DNA from: Candidatus Atribacteria bacterium 1244-E10-H5-B2
GTDB taxonomy: Bacteria; Atribacterota; JS1; SB-45; 34-128
Assembly (NCBI GenBank): GCA_003575245.1
Contig: NMQN01000852.1
Span: forward strand, 1-15,782
Direction of reading: 5' to 3'
Length of the DNA stretch: 15,782 nt
Shown: in pieces, positions 1-7,513 of the stretch
Numbering within the stretch: position 1 is the stretch's first letter
How the letters are laid out: every line of letters starts with the position of its first letter
Notes under the pieces: generated by a model
What the model was told of the DNA's origin: nothing
What the model saw: only the letters and a program-made list of their open reading frames with translations
Database searches by the model: none
Position numbers and translations under genes: made by a program

Positions 1-1419
1 GAGGATGTCCGATGTGAGGCAGCAAAGGCTCTTGGGAAGATAAAAGATGCAAGAGCTGTAGAACCTCTTACTAAAGCTTTAAAGGATAAAGATAGCAATG
101 TCCAAAGGTATGCAGCAGAGGCTCTTAGGGATCTAAAAGATGCAAGAGCTGTAGAACCCCTTACTAAGGCTTTAAAGGATGAAAATAGTGGTGTCCGAAT
201 GAATGCAGCAGAGACTCTTGGGGAGATAAAAGATGCAAGAGCTGTAGAACCTCTGATTGAGGCTTTAAAGGATGAAGATAGTGGTGTCCGAATGAGGACA
301 GCAGAGACTCTTGGGGAGATAAAAGATGCAAGAGCGGTAGAACCTCTAATCGAGGCTTTAAAGGATGAAGATAGCTATGTCCAAATGAGGGCAGAAGGGG
401 CTCTTGGGAAGATAGGAGAACCAGCTGTAGAACTTCTGATCAAGGCTTTAAAGGATGAAGATATCTATGTCCGAAGGTGTGCAGCAGGGGCTCTTGGGGA
501 GATAAAAGATGCAAGAGCGGTAGAACCTCTAATCGAGGCTTTAAAGGATCGAGATAGTGGTAGTGGGGCAGAAGGGGCTCTTGGGGAGATAGGAGAACCA
601 GCTGTAGAACCTCTGATTGAGGCTTTAAAGGATGAAGATATCTATGTCCGAAGGTGTGCAGCAGGGGCTCTTGGGGAGATAGGAGATGCAAGAGCGGTAG
701 AACCTCTGATCGAGGCTTTAAAGGATCGAGATAGTGGTAGTGGGGCAGGAGAAGCTCTTGGGAAGATAGGAGAACCGGCTGTAGAACCTCTGATTGAGGC
801 TTTAAAGGATAAATATATAGATATCCGAATGAATGCAGCACTGGCTCTTGGGGGGATAGGAGATACAAGAGCGGTAGAACCTTTGATTGAGGTTTTAAAG
901 GATAAAGATCGCAATATCCAAATGAGAGCAATAGAGGCTCTTGGGAAGATAGGAGATGCAAGAGCAGTAGAATCTCTTACTAAAGCTTTAAAGGATAATG
1001 TCCGGTATGAAGCAGAAAAGGTTCCTGGGAAGATAAAAGATGCAAGAGCAGTAGAATCTCTTACTAAAGCTTTAAAGGATGAAGATAGCTATGTCCGAAG
1101 TGGGGCAGCAGCGGCTCTTGGGAAGATAAAAGATGCAAGGACGGTAGAACCTCTAATCAAGGCTTTAAATGATGAAGATAGCTATGTCCGATGGGGGGCA
1201 GCAGGGGCTCTTGGGAAGATAAATAATGCAAGAGCTGTAGAACCTCTAATCAAGGCTTTAAAAGATGGAGATAGTGGTGTCCGATGGGAAGCAGCAGTAG
1301 CTCTCGGGAATATAGGAGATGGGAGAGCTGCAGAACCTCTTACCAGGGCTTTAAAGGATGAAGATAGTGGTGTCCGAATGAGGGCAGCAGAGGCTCTTGG
1401 GAAGATAGGAGAACCAGAA
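1..1419 (+). repeat. Coding tandem repeat, ~93 bp period
   Basis: The gene body consists of about fifteen direct repeats of roughly 93 bp, each carrying a form of GTAGAACCTCT and GGCTTTAAAGGATGAAGATA. Variation concentrates at the loop codons after AAGGATGAAGATAG and at the start of the next helix. Because the variants are in frame, the array looks maintained by selection and recombination rather than decaying. Confidence 0.9.
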
Positions 1420-1422
1420 TAA
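1..1422 (+). CDS. HEAT-repeat (PBS lyase-type) protein, 5' end outside window
   Basis: The frame is open from base 1 and stops with TAA at 1420-1422, so this is the C-terminal 473 residues of a longer protein; the ATG at 199 lies inside a repeat and is unlikely to be the true start. The visible part is almost entirely about fifteen tandem helical repeats of roughly 31 residues with the pattern [14 protein letters not shown], then D-x-D-S-x-V-R, then AAEALGKI. This matches PBS-lyase HEAT-like repeats, the type behind the designed alphaRep scaffolds. Such proteins form solenoids that bind other proteins; no catalytic domain is visible. Several repeats are 28-30 residues long: some read GEPAVEPL in place of KDARAVEPL, some read DSGSGAEG where [11 protein letters not shown] is expected, and one reads [15 protein letters not shown]. 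Repeats are very similar at DNA level, implying recent duplication or gene conversion. The protein ends GKIGEPE with no C-terminal domain. The N-terminal part and the partner are unknown. Confidence 0.9.
   Translation, partial: EDVRCEAAKALGKIKDARAVEPLTKALKDKDSNVQRYAAEALRDLKDARAVEPLTKALKDENSGVRMNAAETLGEIKDARAVEPLIEALKDEDSGVRMRTAETLGEIKDARAVEPLIEALKDEDSYVQMRAEGALGKIGEPAVELLIKALKDEDIYVRRCAAGALGEIKDARAVEPLIEALKDRDSGSGAEGALGEIGEPAVEPLIEALKDEDIYVRRCAAGALGEIGDARAVEPLIEALKDRDSGSGAGEALGKIGEPAVEPLIEALKDKYIDIRMNAALALGGIGDTRAVEPLIEVLKDKDRNIQMRAIEALGKIGDARAVESLTKALKDNVRYEAEKVPGKIKDARAVESLTKALKDEDSYVRSGAAAALGKIKDARTVEPLIKALNDEDSYVRWGAAGALGKINNARAVEPLIKALKDGDSGVRWEAAVALGNIGDGRAAEPLTRALKDEDSGVRMRAAEALGKIGEPE
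401..754 (+). repeat. Higher-order 177 bp tandem duplication (401-577, 578-754)
   Basis: Two consecutive 177 bp blocks are nearly identical. Each encodes a 30-residue GEP-type repeat followed by a 29-residue repeat ending in the shortened loop DRDSGSGA. Both blocks begin at CTCTTGGG and share the GATATCTATGTCCGAAGGTG stretch. The shared rare in-frame deletion shows that a two-repeat unit was duplicated after the deletion arose. The next repeat (from 755) starts with the same GEP-type sequence but does not continue the pattern. Confidence 0.85.
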
Positions 1423-1498
1423 TTTGTATTTAAGACAGAGTGCTTATAAATAATTTTAGGATGTTATTGCCAAGAGTTAAAATAATAGAAGGATTGAT

Positions 1499-3328
1499 TT
1501 AATATTTGCTTTTACTCTCCAGAATTTTTACAAACCTTTTTACCAATTCCGGGTCAAATTGGGTACCACTGCACTTCTTAAACTCTGCTATTGCCTCTTC
1601 TTTGCTGATAGCTTTTTTATAGGGCCTGCCGGTTATCATAACCTCGTAGGCATCGACTATCGCTATTATTCGCGACAGAACAGGTATATTCTCCCCTTTT
1701 AGTCCCTGAGGATAACCGTTTCCATCCCACCACTCATGAACGGTTAAAACATATTCAGCAATACTTGAGAGTTGCTTGGATGAGACTGCAATACGGTAAC
1801 CTATTTCAGGATGCCGCTTTATAGTATCCCATTCCCTTTTACTCAGGTTCTCTTTTTTATTCAATATAACATCAAGAATTGCCACTTTTCCTATATCGTG
1901 GATTGTTGCCAGAAGAGACAATTCATCAATCTCGCTTGGGTGAAGTTTTATGGATTTTCCTAATTCTAAAGCCATTTCTTTTATTCTTTTAGTGTGTTTC
2001 TCAGTTTTAACACTCTTCTCAAACAATGTTTTCTCAAGTGATGATATTATTGAACTGATAATACTTTTTGCTTCTATAAGCTTATTCCTGTACATATCAT
2101 CTTCTGCTTTTTTTATTATTTTCTCAAAATCTTGATGATTTTTACTTTTTGTTGAAAACCCAATGGCTATACTTAAAGGTATTTTACCACCGCTGGTTTT
2201 GCTGCTCCTCTTTCTTATTCTACTTACAATCTCTAATGCAAATTCTTCATTGGTCCTGGGGAGCAGCATAGAGAATTCATCCCCTCCCCATCTTGCAACT
2301 ATATCCTCTGCTCTGCAGCAATTCTTAAGAATATTCCCACAGCTTTTAAGTAGCCTATCACCTTCTTTATGCCCAAATGCATCGTTTATCAACTTCAACC
2401 CATTTATATCACCAATAATAATGCTTAGTGGAAGCTGTCTTTTTGTATCAAGCCTTTTTAATTCTTCTTCAAAATATGCCCTGTTGTACAGAGTAGTAAG
2501 ACTATCATGAAAGGACATATAAGATAGGCGCTTCTCCATCTTTTTTCTTCCAGATATATTATGCAGGATCCCCTCTATGGCCTCAAGTTTTCCTTCCTTG
2601 CTAAAAAATGGAGTAATCGTTTCTTCAAACCAGACAACCTTGCCATTTTTATGAATAAGCCGGATTTCTAAAGGTTTTGAAAAATTGAAATTTCCATCAA
2701 GTATCTTTTTGAAGATTTCTCTGTCACCAGGATAAACAATCTTATAATTAAATTCAGGGTCAGCATAATATTGTTCAGGAGTGTAACCTAGATTTCTCCT
2801 TACTGAGGGACTGACATACTCATACACTGGCCCAGGAATTAATCTATGCCTATATATAATATCTGAAGCATTTTCTACAAGTGATCTAAAATATCTTTCG
2901 TTTTCCTTAAGCTTCTCTAAAGCTTTTTTTTGCCTTGACCTTGATTTTGCATTCCGGATCTCCTTTTCTATAACTGGTACCAATCTGGAAAGATTTTTTT
3001 TCATAACATAATTATCGGCACCTGCCATAGTTAAAGATATTGCTTTTTCCTCACCAATTACATCCGAAACAATTACAGATGGGATATCAAGATTACTTTC
3101 TTTAAGCATTTTTAATATATCCAGTAAATTAAAGTCAGACGACAAATTATAATCAGCCAGTATTACATCCCACTTATCTTCAATTATAGCATCGGATACG
3201 TCTTTATAAGTCTTTACAATTTTATATTTTGGATTATAACCCTTACGCTTTATTTTATTTAAAAATAACAGAGCGTCATCTTCAGAATCTACATTCAGTA
3301 GTATTCTAATATCTTTATCTTCTTTCAT
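1499..3328 (-). CDS. REC-PAS-GGDEF-HD-GYP c-di-GMP signalling protein
   Basis: This 609-residue protein combines four domains. Residues 1-125 form a receiver domain with probable phospho-acceptor D59 (ILADYNL); the acidic pair near the start is partly replaced (VDSEDD). A PAS domain follows at about 145-265. The GGDEF domain (about 265-425) has an intact GGDEF at 348-352 and an inhibitory-site RxxD (R339 to D342), so a feedback-controlled diguanylate cyclase is expected. The C-terminal HD-GYP phosphodiesterase domain (about 430-600) has HDIGK starting at H477 and GYP at 538-540. The usual HHE before DGxGYP reads VHE. Both c-di-GMP synthesis and breakdown look possible, with phosphorylation and PAS sensing deciding the balance. 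No transmembrane segment is visible, so it should be cytosolic. No partner histidine kinase lies in the window. It converges on the HEAT gene and diverges from the XRE gene. Confidence 0.92.
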   Translation of the reverse strand: MKEDKDIRILLNVDSEDDALLFLNKIKRKGYNPKYKIVKTYKDVSDAIIEDKWDVILADYNLSSDFNLLDILKMLKESNLDIPSVIVSDVIGEEKAISLTMAGADNYVMKKNLSRLVPVIEKEIRNAKSRSRQKKALEKLKENERYFRSLVENASDIIYRHRLIPGPVYEYVSPSVRRNLGYTPEQYYADPEFNYKIVYPGDREIFKKILDGNFNFSKPLEIRLIHKNGKVVWFEETITPFFSKEGKLEAIEGILHNISGRKKMEKRLSYMSFHDSLTTLYNRAYFEEELKRLDTKRQLPLSIIIGDINGLKLINDAFGHKEGDRLLKSCGNILKNCCRAEDIVARWGGDEFSMLLPRTNEEFALEIVSRIRKRSSKTSGGKIPLSIAIGFSTKSKNHQDFEKIIKKAEDDMYRNKLIEAKSIISSIISSLEKTLFEKSVKTEKHTKRIKEMALELGKSIKLHPSEIDELSLLATIHDIGKVAILDVILNKKENLSKREWDTIKRHPEIGYRIAVSSKQLSSIAEYVLTVHEWWDGNGYPQGLKGENIPVLSRIIAIVDAYEVMITGRPYKKAISKEEAIAEFKKCSGTQFDPELVKRFVKILESKSKY

Positions 3329-3577
3329 TACATGATTTTTTAAGATTTTTATAATTAATCTTTTCGTTAACTATATGAATTATATAATAAATATTTTAAT
3401 AATTCATTAACCAGATTATCTTATTTTTGTTACCCATTTATTATATAAAATAGCTTCCCTTTTTAAAAGTGTTGAAACAATTGTCAACTTATTATCGGCT
3501 AAAAAACTTATAGAACTTACCCTAATATTATAGAATTAATTTAAAGTGGCAAATGACTTAAATTAATTTAACTTTAT
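3329..3577. promoter_or_regulatory. Divergent AT-rich intergenic region
   Basis: These 249 bp separate the c-di-GMP gene (left) from the XRE gene (right) and must hold both promoters. The region is extremely AT-rich, with several TATAAT-like strings such as the one around 3379-3390 on the minus strand and TATTAT at 3526-3531 on the plus strand. I could not pair these with convincing -35 boxes. A weak GTTGA-N8-TCAAC dyad lies at 3471-3488, and a much stronger inverted repeat at 3534-3568. Confidence 0.45.
3534..3568. promoter_or_regulatory. Inverted repeat upstream of XRE gene, candidate auto-operator
   Basis: The left arm AATTAATTTAAAGT (3534-3547) and right arm ACTTAAATTAATT (3556-3568) are reverse complements apart from one bulged base, around an 8 nt centre, GGCAAATG. 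It ends 9 bases before the start codon of the XRE-type regulator and overlaps the expected promoter start region. XRE proteins often bind such dyads to repress themselves. It could alternatively form a hairpin in the mRNA leader. The arms are AT-only in their outer parts, so some chance contribution is possible. Confidence 0.5.
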
Positions 3578-3919
3578 ATGATGTATTCCAATAAAAACTT
3601 TGGTACAGCTTTAAAAGAAATAATAGATAAAAAGAGGATAAAGCTCAGAAGTCTGGCAAACAAAACAAATTTAAACTATAGTTATTTTAGTAAACTAAAA
3701 AAAAGAGAGAATTATCCTCCAATCTCAACTATAGAGTTAATTTCTGATGGATTGGATATACCCCCTGAATATTTCCTGGAATATAGAATTTATAAAATTG
3801 AAAAAATCCTAAAAAAAAATCCCCGTATCATTAATAAAACCCTCAACTACGTAGATAGCCTTTTAATTAAAAACAATTTAAAAGTAGCTGAAAGAAAAAA
3901 ACCATTCACAAAGCAGTAA
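3578..3919 (+). CDS. Small XRE-family helix-turn-helix regulator
   Basis: This 113-residue protein has a Cro/C1-type DNA-binding domain at about 8-68. FGTALKEIIDKKRIKLRSLA is helix 1 and the turn, then NKTNLNYSYFSKLKKREN carries the recognition helix, followed by PPISTIELISDGLDIPPEYF. A basic tail of about 45 residues follows, possibly for dimerisation. Two adjacent ATG codons (3578 and 3581) could serve as start and no Shine-Dalgarno sequence precedes either. The inverted repeat just upstream suggests autoregulation. The next gene, on the same strand after 52 bp, encodes a radical SAM protein, so it could be co-transcribed and controlled by this regulator, which is inference. Confidence 0.8.
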   Translation: MMYSNKNFGTALKEIIDKKRIKLRSLANKTNLNYSYFSKLKKRENYPPISTIELISDGLDIPPEYFLEYRIYKIEKILKKNPRIINKTLNYVDSLLIKNNLKVAERKKPFTKQ

Positions 3920-3971
3920 AATTATTATATCTTAACTTTATTATTTTAATCCAATCAGTACCTTATTTAAC

Positions 3972-4925
3972 ATGAAAATTTTTGAACCTTTAAAATCACT
4001 GGATAGAATTTTAAATAAATGTGTAATATGCCCCCACAAATGTAAGATTAACAGAAAATCAGAAGAGAAAGGTTTCTGTAATGCCAGCTACAATCCTGTA
4101 ATATCATCAGCTACGCCCCATCATGGAGAGGAGCCTCCAATTTCAGGAAACATGGGTTCGGGAACTATATTCTTTACTTACTGTAATATGAAATGCGTCT
4201 ACTGTCAGAACTATCAAATAAGCCAGAAATTTGAGGGAGCGAAATATAGTATATCGGAACTCGCGGATAGTATGGTTAAATTACAGAATTCAGGTTGTCA
4301 TAATATCAATTTCGTCTCTCCTACTATATGGATCCCGCAAATAGTAAAAGCTCTCTCAATTGCCAGAAATAAAGGGCTTTCAGTCCCCACAGTGTTTAAT
4401 ACCGGCGGATATGATAACCCGAAGATTATAAAAATGCTGGATGGGATTATTGATATCTATATGCCGGATATGAGGTACAGCGATGACGACATGGCCAGAA
4501 AATATTCAATGGTTGAAGAATACGTCCGGTATAACCGTCAGTCAGTTAAAGAAATGTACAGACAGGTAGGAGGACTTAAAGTTGACCAGGAAGGAGTAGC
4601 CTTAAAGGGGCTGATGATAAGACTGCTGGTTTTACCTGAAAATATCGGAGGAATCAAAAAGACTCTGGACTTTATTAAAAATGAACTATCCACCGATGTT
4701 TACTTGAGTATCATGGCCCAGTATCATCCAACCTATAAGGCATCCGGGTACCCTGAATTAAATAGAATGATTACAGCAAAAGAATACCTGGGAGTAGTAA
4801 AATATGTCGAAAAGAGCGGTTTTGGTTACGGCTGGACCCAGGATCATATATCGCTGAACAGTAAAGAGGACCTATTCATTCCTGATTTTAAAGATAAGAA
4901 GATATTTAAATATTATAAGAAATAA
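3972..4925 (+). CDS. PflX-type radical SAM protein (COG1313-like)
   Basis: This 317-residue protein has the radical SAM cluster motif CNMKCVYCQN, with ligands C71, C75 and C78 expected to bind a [4Fe-4S] cluster that cleaves S-adenosylmethionine. An N-terminal cysteine set (C17, C20, C24, C36) may hold a second cluster or zinc. GEEPPISGNMGSGTIFF, FNTGGYDNPKI, IDIYMPDMRYSDDD and EMYRQVGGL match the pattern I know for the PflX family. PflX proteins are related to pyruvate formate-lyase activating enzymes, but their substrate is not established. No glycyl-radical enzyme lies in the window, so calling it a PFL activase would be unsafe. No Shine-Dalgarno sequence precedes the start. Its stop is four bases from the stop of the convergent PolX-like gene. 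Confidence 0.85.
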   Translation: MKIFEPLKSLDRILNKCVICPHKCKINRKSEEKGFCNASYNPVISSATPHHGEEPPISGNMGSGTIFFTYCNMKCVYCQNYQISQKFEGAKYSISELADSMVKLQNSGCHNINFVSPTIWIPQIVKALSIARNKGLSVPTVFNTGGYDNPKIIKMLDGIIDIYMPDMRYSDDDMARKYSMVEEYVRYNRQSVKEMYRQVGGLKVDQEGVALKGLMIRLLVLPENIGGIKKTLDFIKNELSTDVYLSIMAQYHPTYKASGYPELNRMITAKEYLGVVKYVEKSGFGYGWTQDHISLNSKEDLFIPDFKDKKIFKYYKK

Positions 4926-4929
4926 ACGG

Positions 4930-6747
4930 CTAACTTCTTTGCTTCTTCCACGCCTTTAATTCCTTAAGCGCAAGCGCATTTAATACATCTTTTTTCTGGA
5001 GTCCCGCTCTTCTCGCAACATCTACTCCCAGTCTTACCATATCCATATTATTGGGACGGTGAGCATCCGTATTTATAACCACTTTTACACCCATCTCTCC
5101 GGCTTTACGAGCATTTTGTTCATTAAGATCCATTCTTAAAAAATATGAATTTATTTCCAGAGCTTTATTATTTTTAGCTGCTGCTGAAATCAACCTGTCA
5201 ACATCAATAGAATAGGGTGCCCTGTTTCCAAAAACTACTCCTGTAGGATGCCCAACAAAGTCAATGTATCTATTTTCAATTGCACTGACCGCTCTGGCCG
5301 TATTCTCAGCTCTGGTATTTAAAAAGGATGAATGCATCGAACCGATTGCAATATCCATTTTTTTGATTATATTTTCAGGATAATCTAATTTACCAACTCC
5401 CCTGATTTCGATTTCTGAACCCATTAAAATATAAAAATCTTTAAATCTGGATTTCAGTTCATTAATATAATTTATTTTTTCCTGAAACCTTTTTATATCC
5501 AGGCCCTTGCCATAATAATTATTTACCGAATGATCGGTAATTGCTATATATTCATAATTAAATTTTTTTACTCTTTCAATCATATCATCGAGACTTATAA
5601 TTCCGTCACTCCATCTGGAATGAATATGAAGATCACCCTTTATATCTTCCATGGTCAGAAGCGATGGCACCAGAAAATTCTCCGCCAGCTCTATTTCTCC
5701 CAGATCTTCCCTCAGCTCCGGAGGTATATATTGTAAATCCAACTTACTGTAAATATCTTTCTCATAAAAGGCATCATCAACTGGTAGATAATTTTCTGTC
5801 TTTCCCCCGCTGTTTTCAGAAAAACCAGCGGTATCTATCCTTCCGCTTTTAAAATACCCTTTTTTCTGAGCTATTCTTTCTAATTTTTTTACATGCTTTT
5901 TACTCCCAGTAGTATACAGCATATCTACGGCCCAATTTTTATCGCTGCTTATAATAAACTCAATTTCTATTCCAAAAACAGTTTCAAATATTGCACTTAT
6001 ATTTTCTTTTCTTATGTCACTGCTTAACAATCTTTTTATAAAATTAAGTGATCGGATTTCTCCCAGTAGTTTCTCGCTTCTTTCAAAATCATATAACAGA
6101 TTATTAAAATAAGGCTGTATAAGTATGTCTATGTCTTTTCCTATAGATTTCTTTCTCCTCAGGGAACCAACAAAAACAAATCTTTTTATATCTTTAATTT
6201 TATAAAGACTATTTTTTATTTCATCTAAACAGATTTCAACTCGCCATCTGGGGAACATTCCCCTTACGCTTTCCATATAATCCAGCGATTGCTTAAGCCT
6301 TTCAGTATAAGATCCACCTGCCTTATTTTTTCCTGAACCACCTTCTGCAAGGACATCAGCAATTCTATTATTATCTACCAGCTTATCTTTTAGATCTTCC
6401 AGGCTTTTGATATTAAAAGTATCATAGATTTTAAACATTCTATTTTTCCCGAGCCCGCTTATTCTTACCAGCCTTATTAAATCTTCGGAGTATTCCGATT
6501 TTAACTCCTCATACAATCCGATACTTCCGGTATCCAGATATTCCTTTATAAGTTTGTATGCCGGTTCGTCTATGCTTATTAACCGCCCGAGTTTTTCGCT
6601 GTTGTAGATTTTCTCAATGCTTTCAGGATTATCTCTCAGCGTTCGCGCTGCTATTGTGAGACCCGGTGACATATTTTTATCATCAGGGCTGAATTTTTTA
6701 ATTTCTGCAATATCTGTAAGTATATTTGCCAGTTTTAAATTAATCAT
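4930..6747 (-). CDS. Divergent PolX-family DNA polymerase/PHP nuclease paralogue
   Basis: This 605-residue protein has the PolX layout: N-terminal helix-hairpin-helix region (about 1-160), polymerase palm (about 180-330) and C-terminal PHP domain (about 368-600). The palm motif GSLRRKKSIGKDIDI (194-208) keeps carboxylates D205 and D207. The third catalytic position, normally Asp in a VDLR-type strand, aligns with E263 in IEIEF. YTTGSKKH (278-285) keeps the nucleotide-binding TGS motif. The PHP metal ligands all appear present: H374, H376, D381, H406, E445, H472, H500, D561 and H563. IPPELREDLGEIE, a PolX linker signature, is conserved. The first helix-hairpin-helix lacks its glycines and the third is hardly recognisable; only ISGLGKNRM remains good. 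I infer a PolX whose 3'-5' nuclease is intact but whose polymerase is altered. It diverges from pcm-polX-nth over 84 bp. Confidence 0.88.
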   Translation of the reverse strand: MINLKLANILTDIAEIKKFSPDDKNMSPGLTIAARTLRDNPESIEKIYNSEKLGRLISIDEPAYKLIKEYLDTGSIGLYEELKSEYSEDLIRLVRISGLGKNRMFKIYDTFNIKSLEDLKDKLVDNNRIADVLAEGGSGKNKAGGSYTERLKQSLDYMESVRGMFPRWRVEICLDEIKNSLYKIKDIKRFVFVGSLRRKKSIGKDIDILIQPYFNNLLYDFERSEKLLGEIRSLNFIKRLLSSDIRKENISAIFETVFGIEIEFIISSDKNWAVDMLYTTGSKKHVKKLERIAQKKGYFKSGRIDTAGFSENSGGKTENYLPVDDAFYEKDIYSKLDLQYIPPELREDLGEIELAENFLVPSLLTMEDIKGDLHIHSRWSDGIISLDDMIERVKKFNYEYIAITDHSVNNYYGKGLDIKRFQEKINYINELKSRFKDFYILMGSEIEIRGVGKLDYPENIIKKMDIAIGSMHSSFLNTRAENTARAVSAIENRYIDFVGHPTGVVFGNRAPYSIDVDRLISAAAKNNKALEINSYFLRMDLNEQNARKAGEMGVKVVINTDAHRPNNMDMVRLGVDVARRAGLQKKDVLNALALKELKAWKKQRS

Positions 6748-6765
6748 TTTATAATATTTCTATGT

Positions 6766-6781
6766 TATAATAATTATTATA
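6766..6781. promoter_or_regulatory. Perfect 16 bp palindrome, candidate shared -10 region
   Basis: TATAATAATTATTATA is a perfect palindrome in the 84 bp between the divergent PolX-like and pcm genes. It offers a TATAAT -10 box on each strand. For the minus gene this gives a leader of about 20 bases; for pcm about 55. No good -35 box is visible on either side, and pcm has another TATTAT at 6806-6811. The all-AT composition makes chance likely enough to keep confidence low. Confidence 0.3.
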
Positions 6782-6831
6782 TTAACTGAGCTATTTAAAA
6801 CTAGTTATTATATCACAAAATACCACAAGTT

Positions 6832-7497
6832 ATGATAAGAGCAAATAAGAATGCCAAATCCTCAGATATACAGAAATATCAACTACTCCTGGACAATATG
6901 ATCCAGAACCAGATTATCTCCAGGGGAATTAAAGATAAAAAGGTCCTGGATGCATTAAGAAAAGTACCCCGCGATATTTTTGTAGATGAAGCATATAAAA
7001 ATTCAGCTTATGAAGATAGGCCGCTTCCCATTGAATTCGGACAGACAATATCACAGCCGTATATTGTTGCACTTATGACTGAAGGTCTGGAGCTGACCGG
7101 AAATGAAAAGGTTCTAGAAATTGGCACAGGTTCTGGTTATCAGGTGGCAGTACTTGCTGCAATAACAAAAGAAGTCTACACAGTGGAAATAATCACTTCA
7201 CTTTATAAAAAAAATAAAGAATTACTTAAAAAATATAAAAATGTAAAAATGAGTAACCACGATGGCTACCTTGGATGGGAAAAATATGCACCGTATGACA
7301 GAATAATTGTTACCGCTGCACCCGATCACATTCCACAACCATACATCGAACAATTAAAAGATGGCGGGATTATGGTGATTCCTGTCGGCCCTTCAAACTG
7401 GTGCCAGACACTTTATAAAGTAATTAAACACGGCACCAGGATTAAAAAAATAGGTTTATGTGATGTATCTTTTGTGCCCTTAACGAGAAGGAATTAA
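6832..7497 (+). CDS. pcm: Protein-L-isoaspartate O-methyltransferase
   Basis: This 221-residue enzyme uses S-adenosylmethionine to methylate isoaspartyl residues in aged proteins, allowing their repair. The family-specific GQTISQPY occurs at 70-77, and the SAM-binding motif KVLEIGTGSGYQ starts at about residue 93. The order VPRDIF, RPLPIEFGQTISQP, EIGTGSGYQ, APYDRIIVTAA and GGIMVIPVG is typical of Pcm. The N-terminus is about 20 residues longer than in some family members, so M23 is an alternative start; neither has a Shine-Dalgarno sequence. The protein is cytosolic. It is the first gene of a probable operon, with polX starting 16 bases after its stop and nth after that, placing protein repair with DNA repair. 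Confidence 0.95.
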   Translation: MIRANKNAKSSDIQKYQLLLDNMIQNQIISRGIKDKKVLDALRKVPRDIFVDEAYKNSAYEDRPLPIEFGQTISQPYIVALMTEGLELTGNEKVLEIGTGSGYQVAVLAAITKEVYTVEIITSLYKKNKELLKKYKNVKMSNHDGYLGWEKYAPYDRIIVTAAPDHIPQPYIEQLKDGGIMVIPVGPSNWCQTLYKVIKHGTRIKKIGLCDVSFVPLTRRN

Positions 7498-7513
7498 AGA
7501 CTTTCGTTTTTTT

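Noticed and set aside
440..961. Antisense open frames (440-961 and 642-914, minus) across the HEAT array
   Set aside because: They arise because a repeat period divisible by three carries any stop-free antisense frame through many copies. Their translations are low-complexity mirrors of the HEAT repeats.
1..1419. CRISPR-like periodic repeats
   Set aside because: The period is about 93 bp, repeats touch each other without unique spacers, and the sequence encodes a continuous HEAT protein.
2163..2510. 115-codon plus-strand frame with a hydrophobic start
   Set aside because: It lies fully antisense to the GGDEF domain, whose motifs are intact. Hydrophobicity is expected when AT-rich coding DNA is read backwards.
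3471..3488. GTTGA-N8-TCAAC dyad as an operator
   Set aside because: The arms are only five bases in a very AT-rich region and the position relative to a promoter is unclear.
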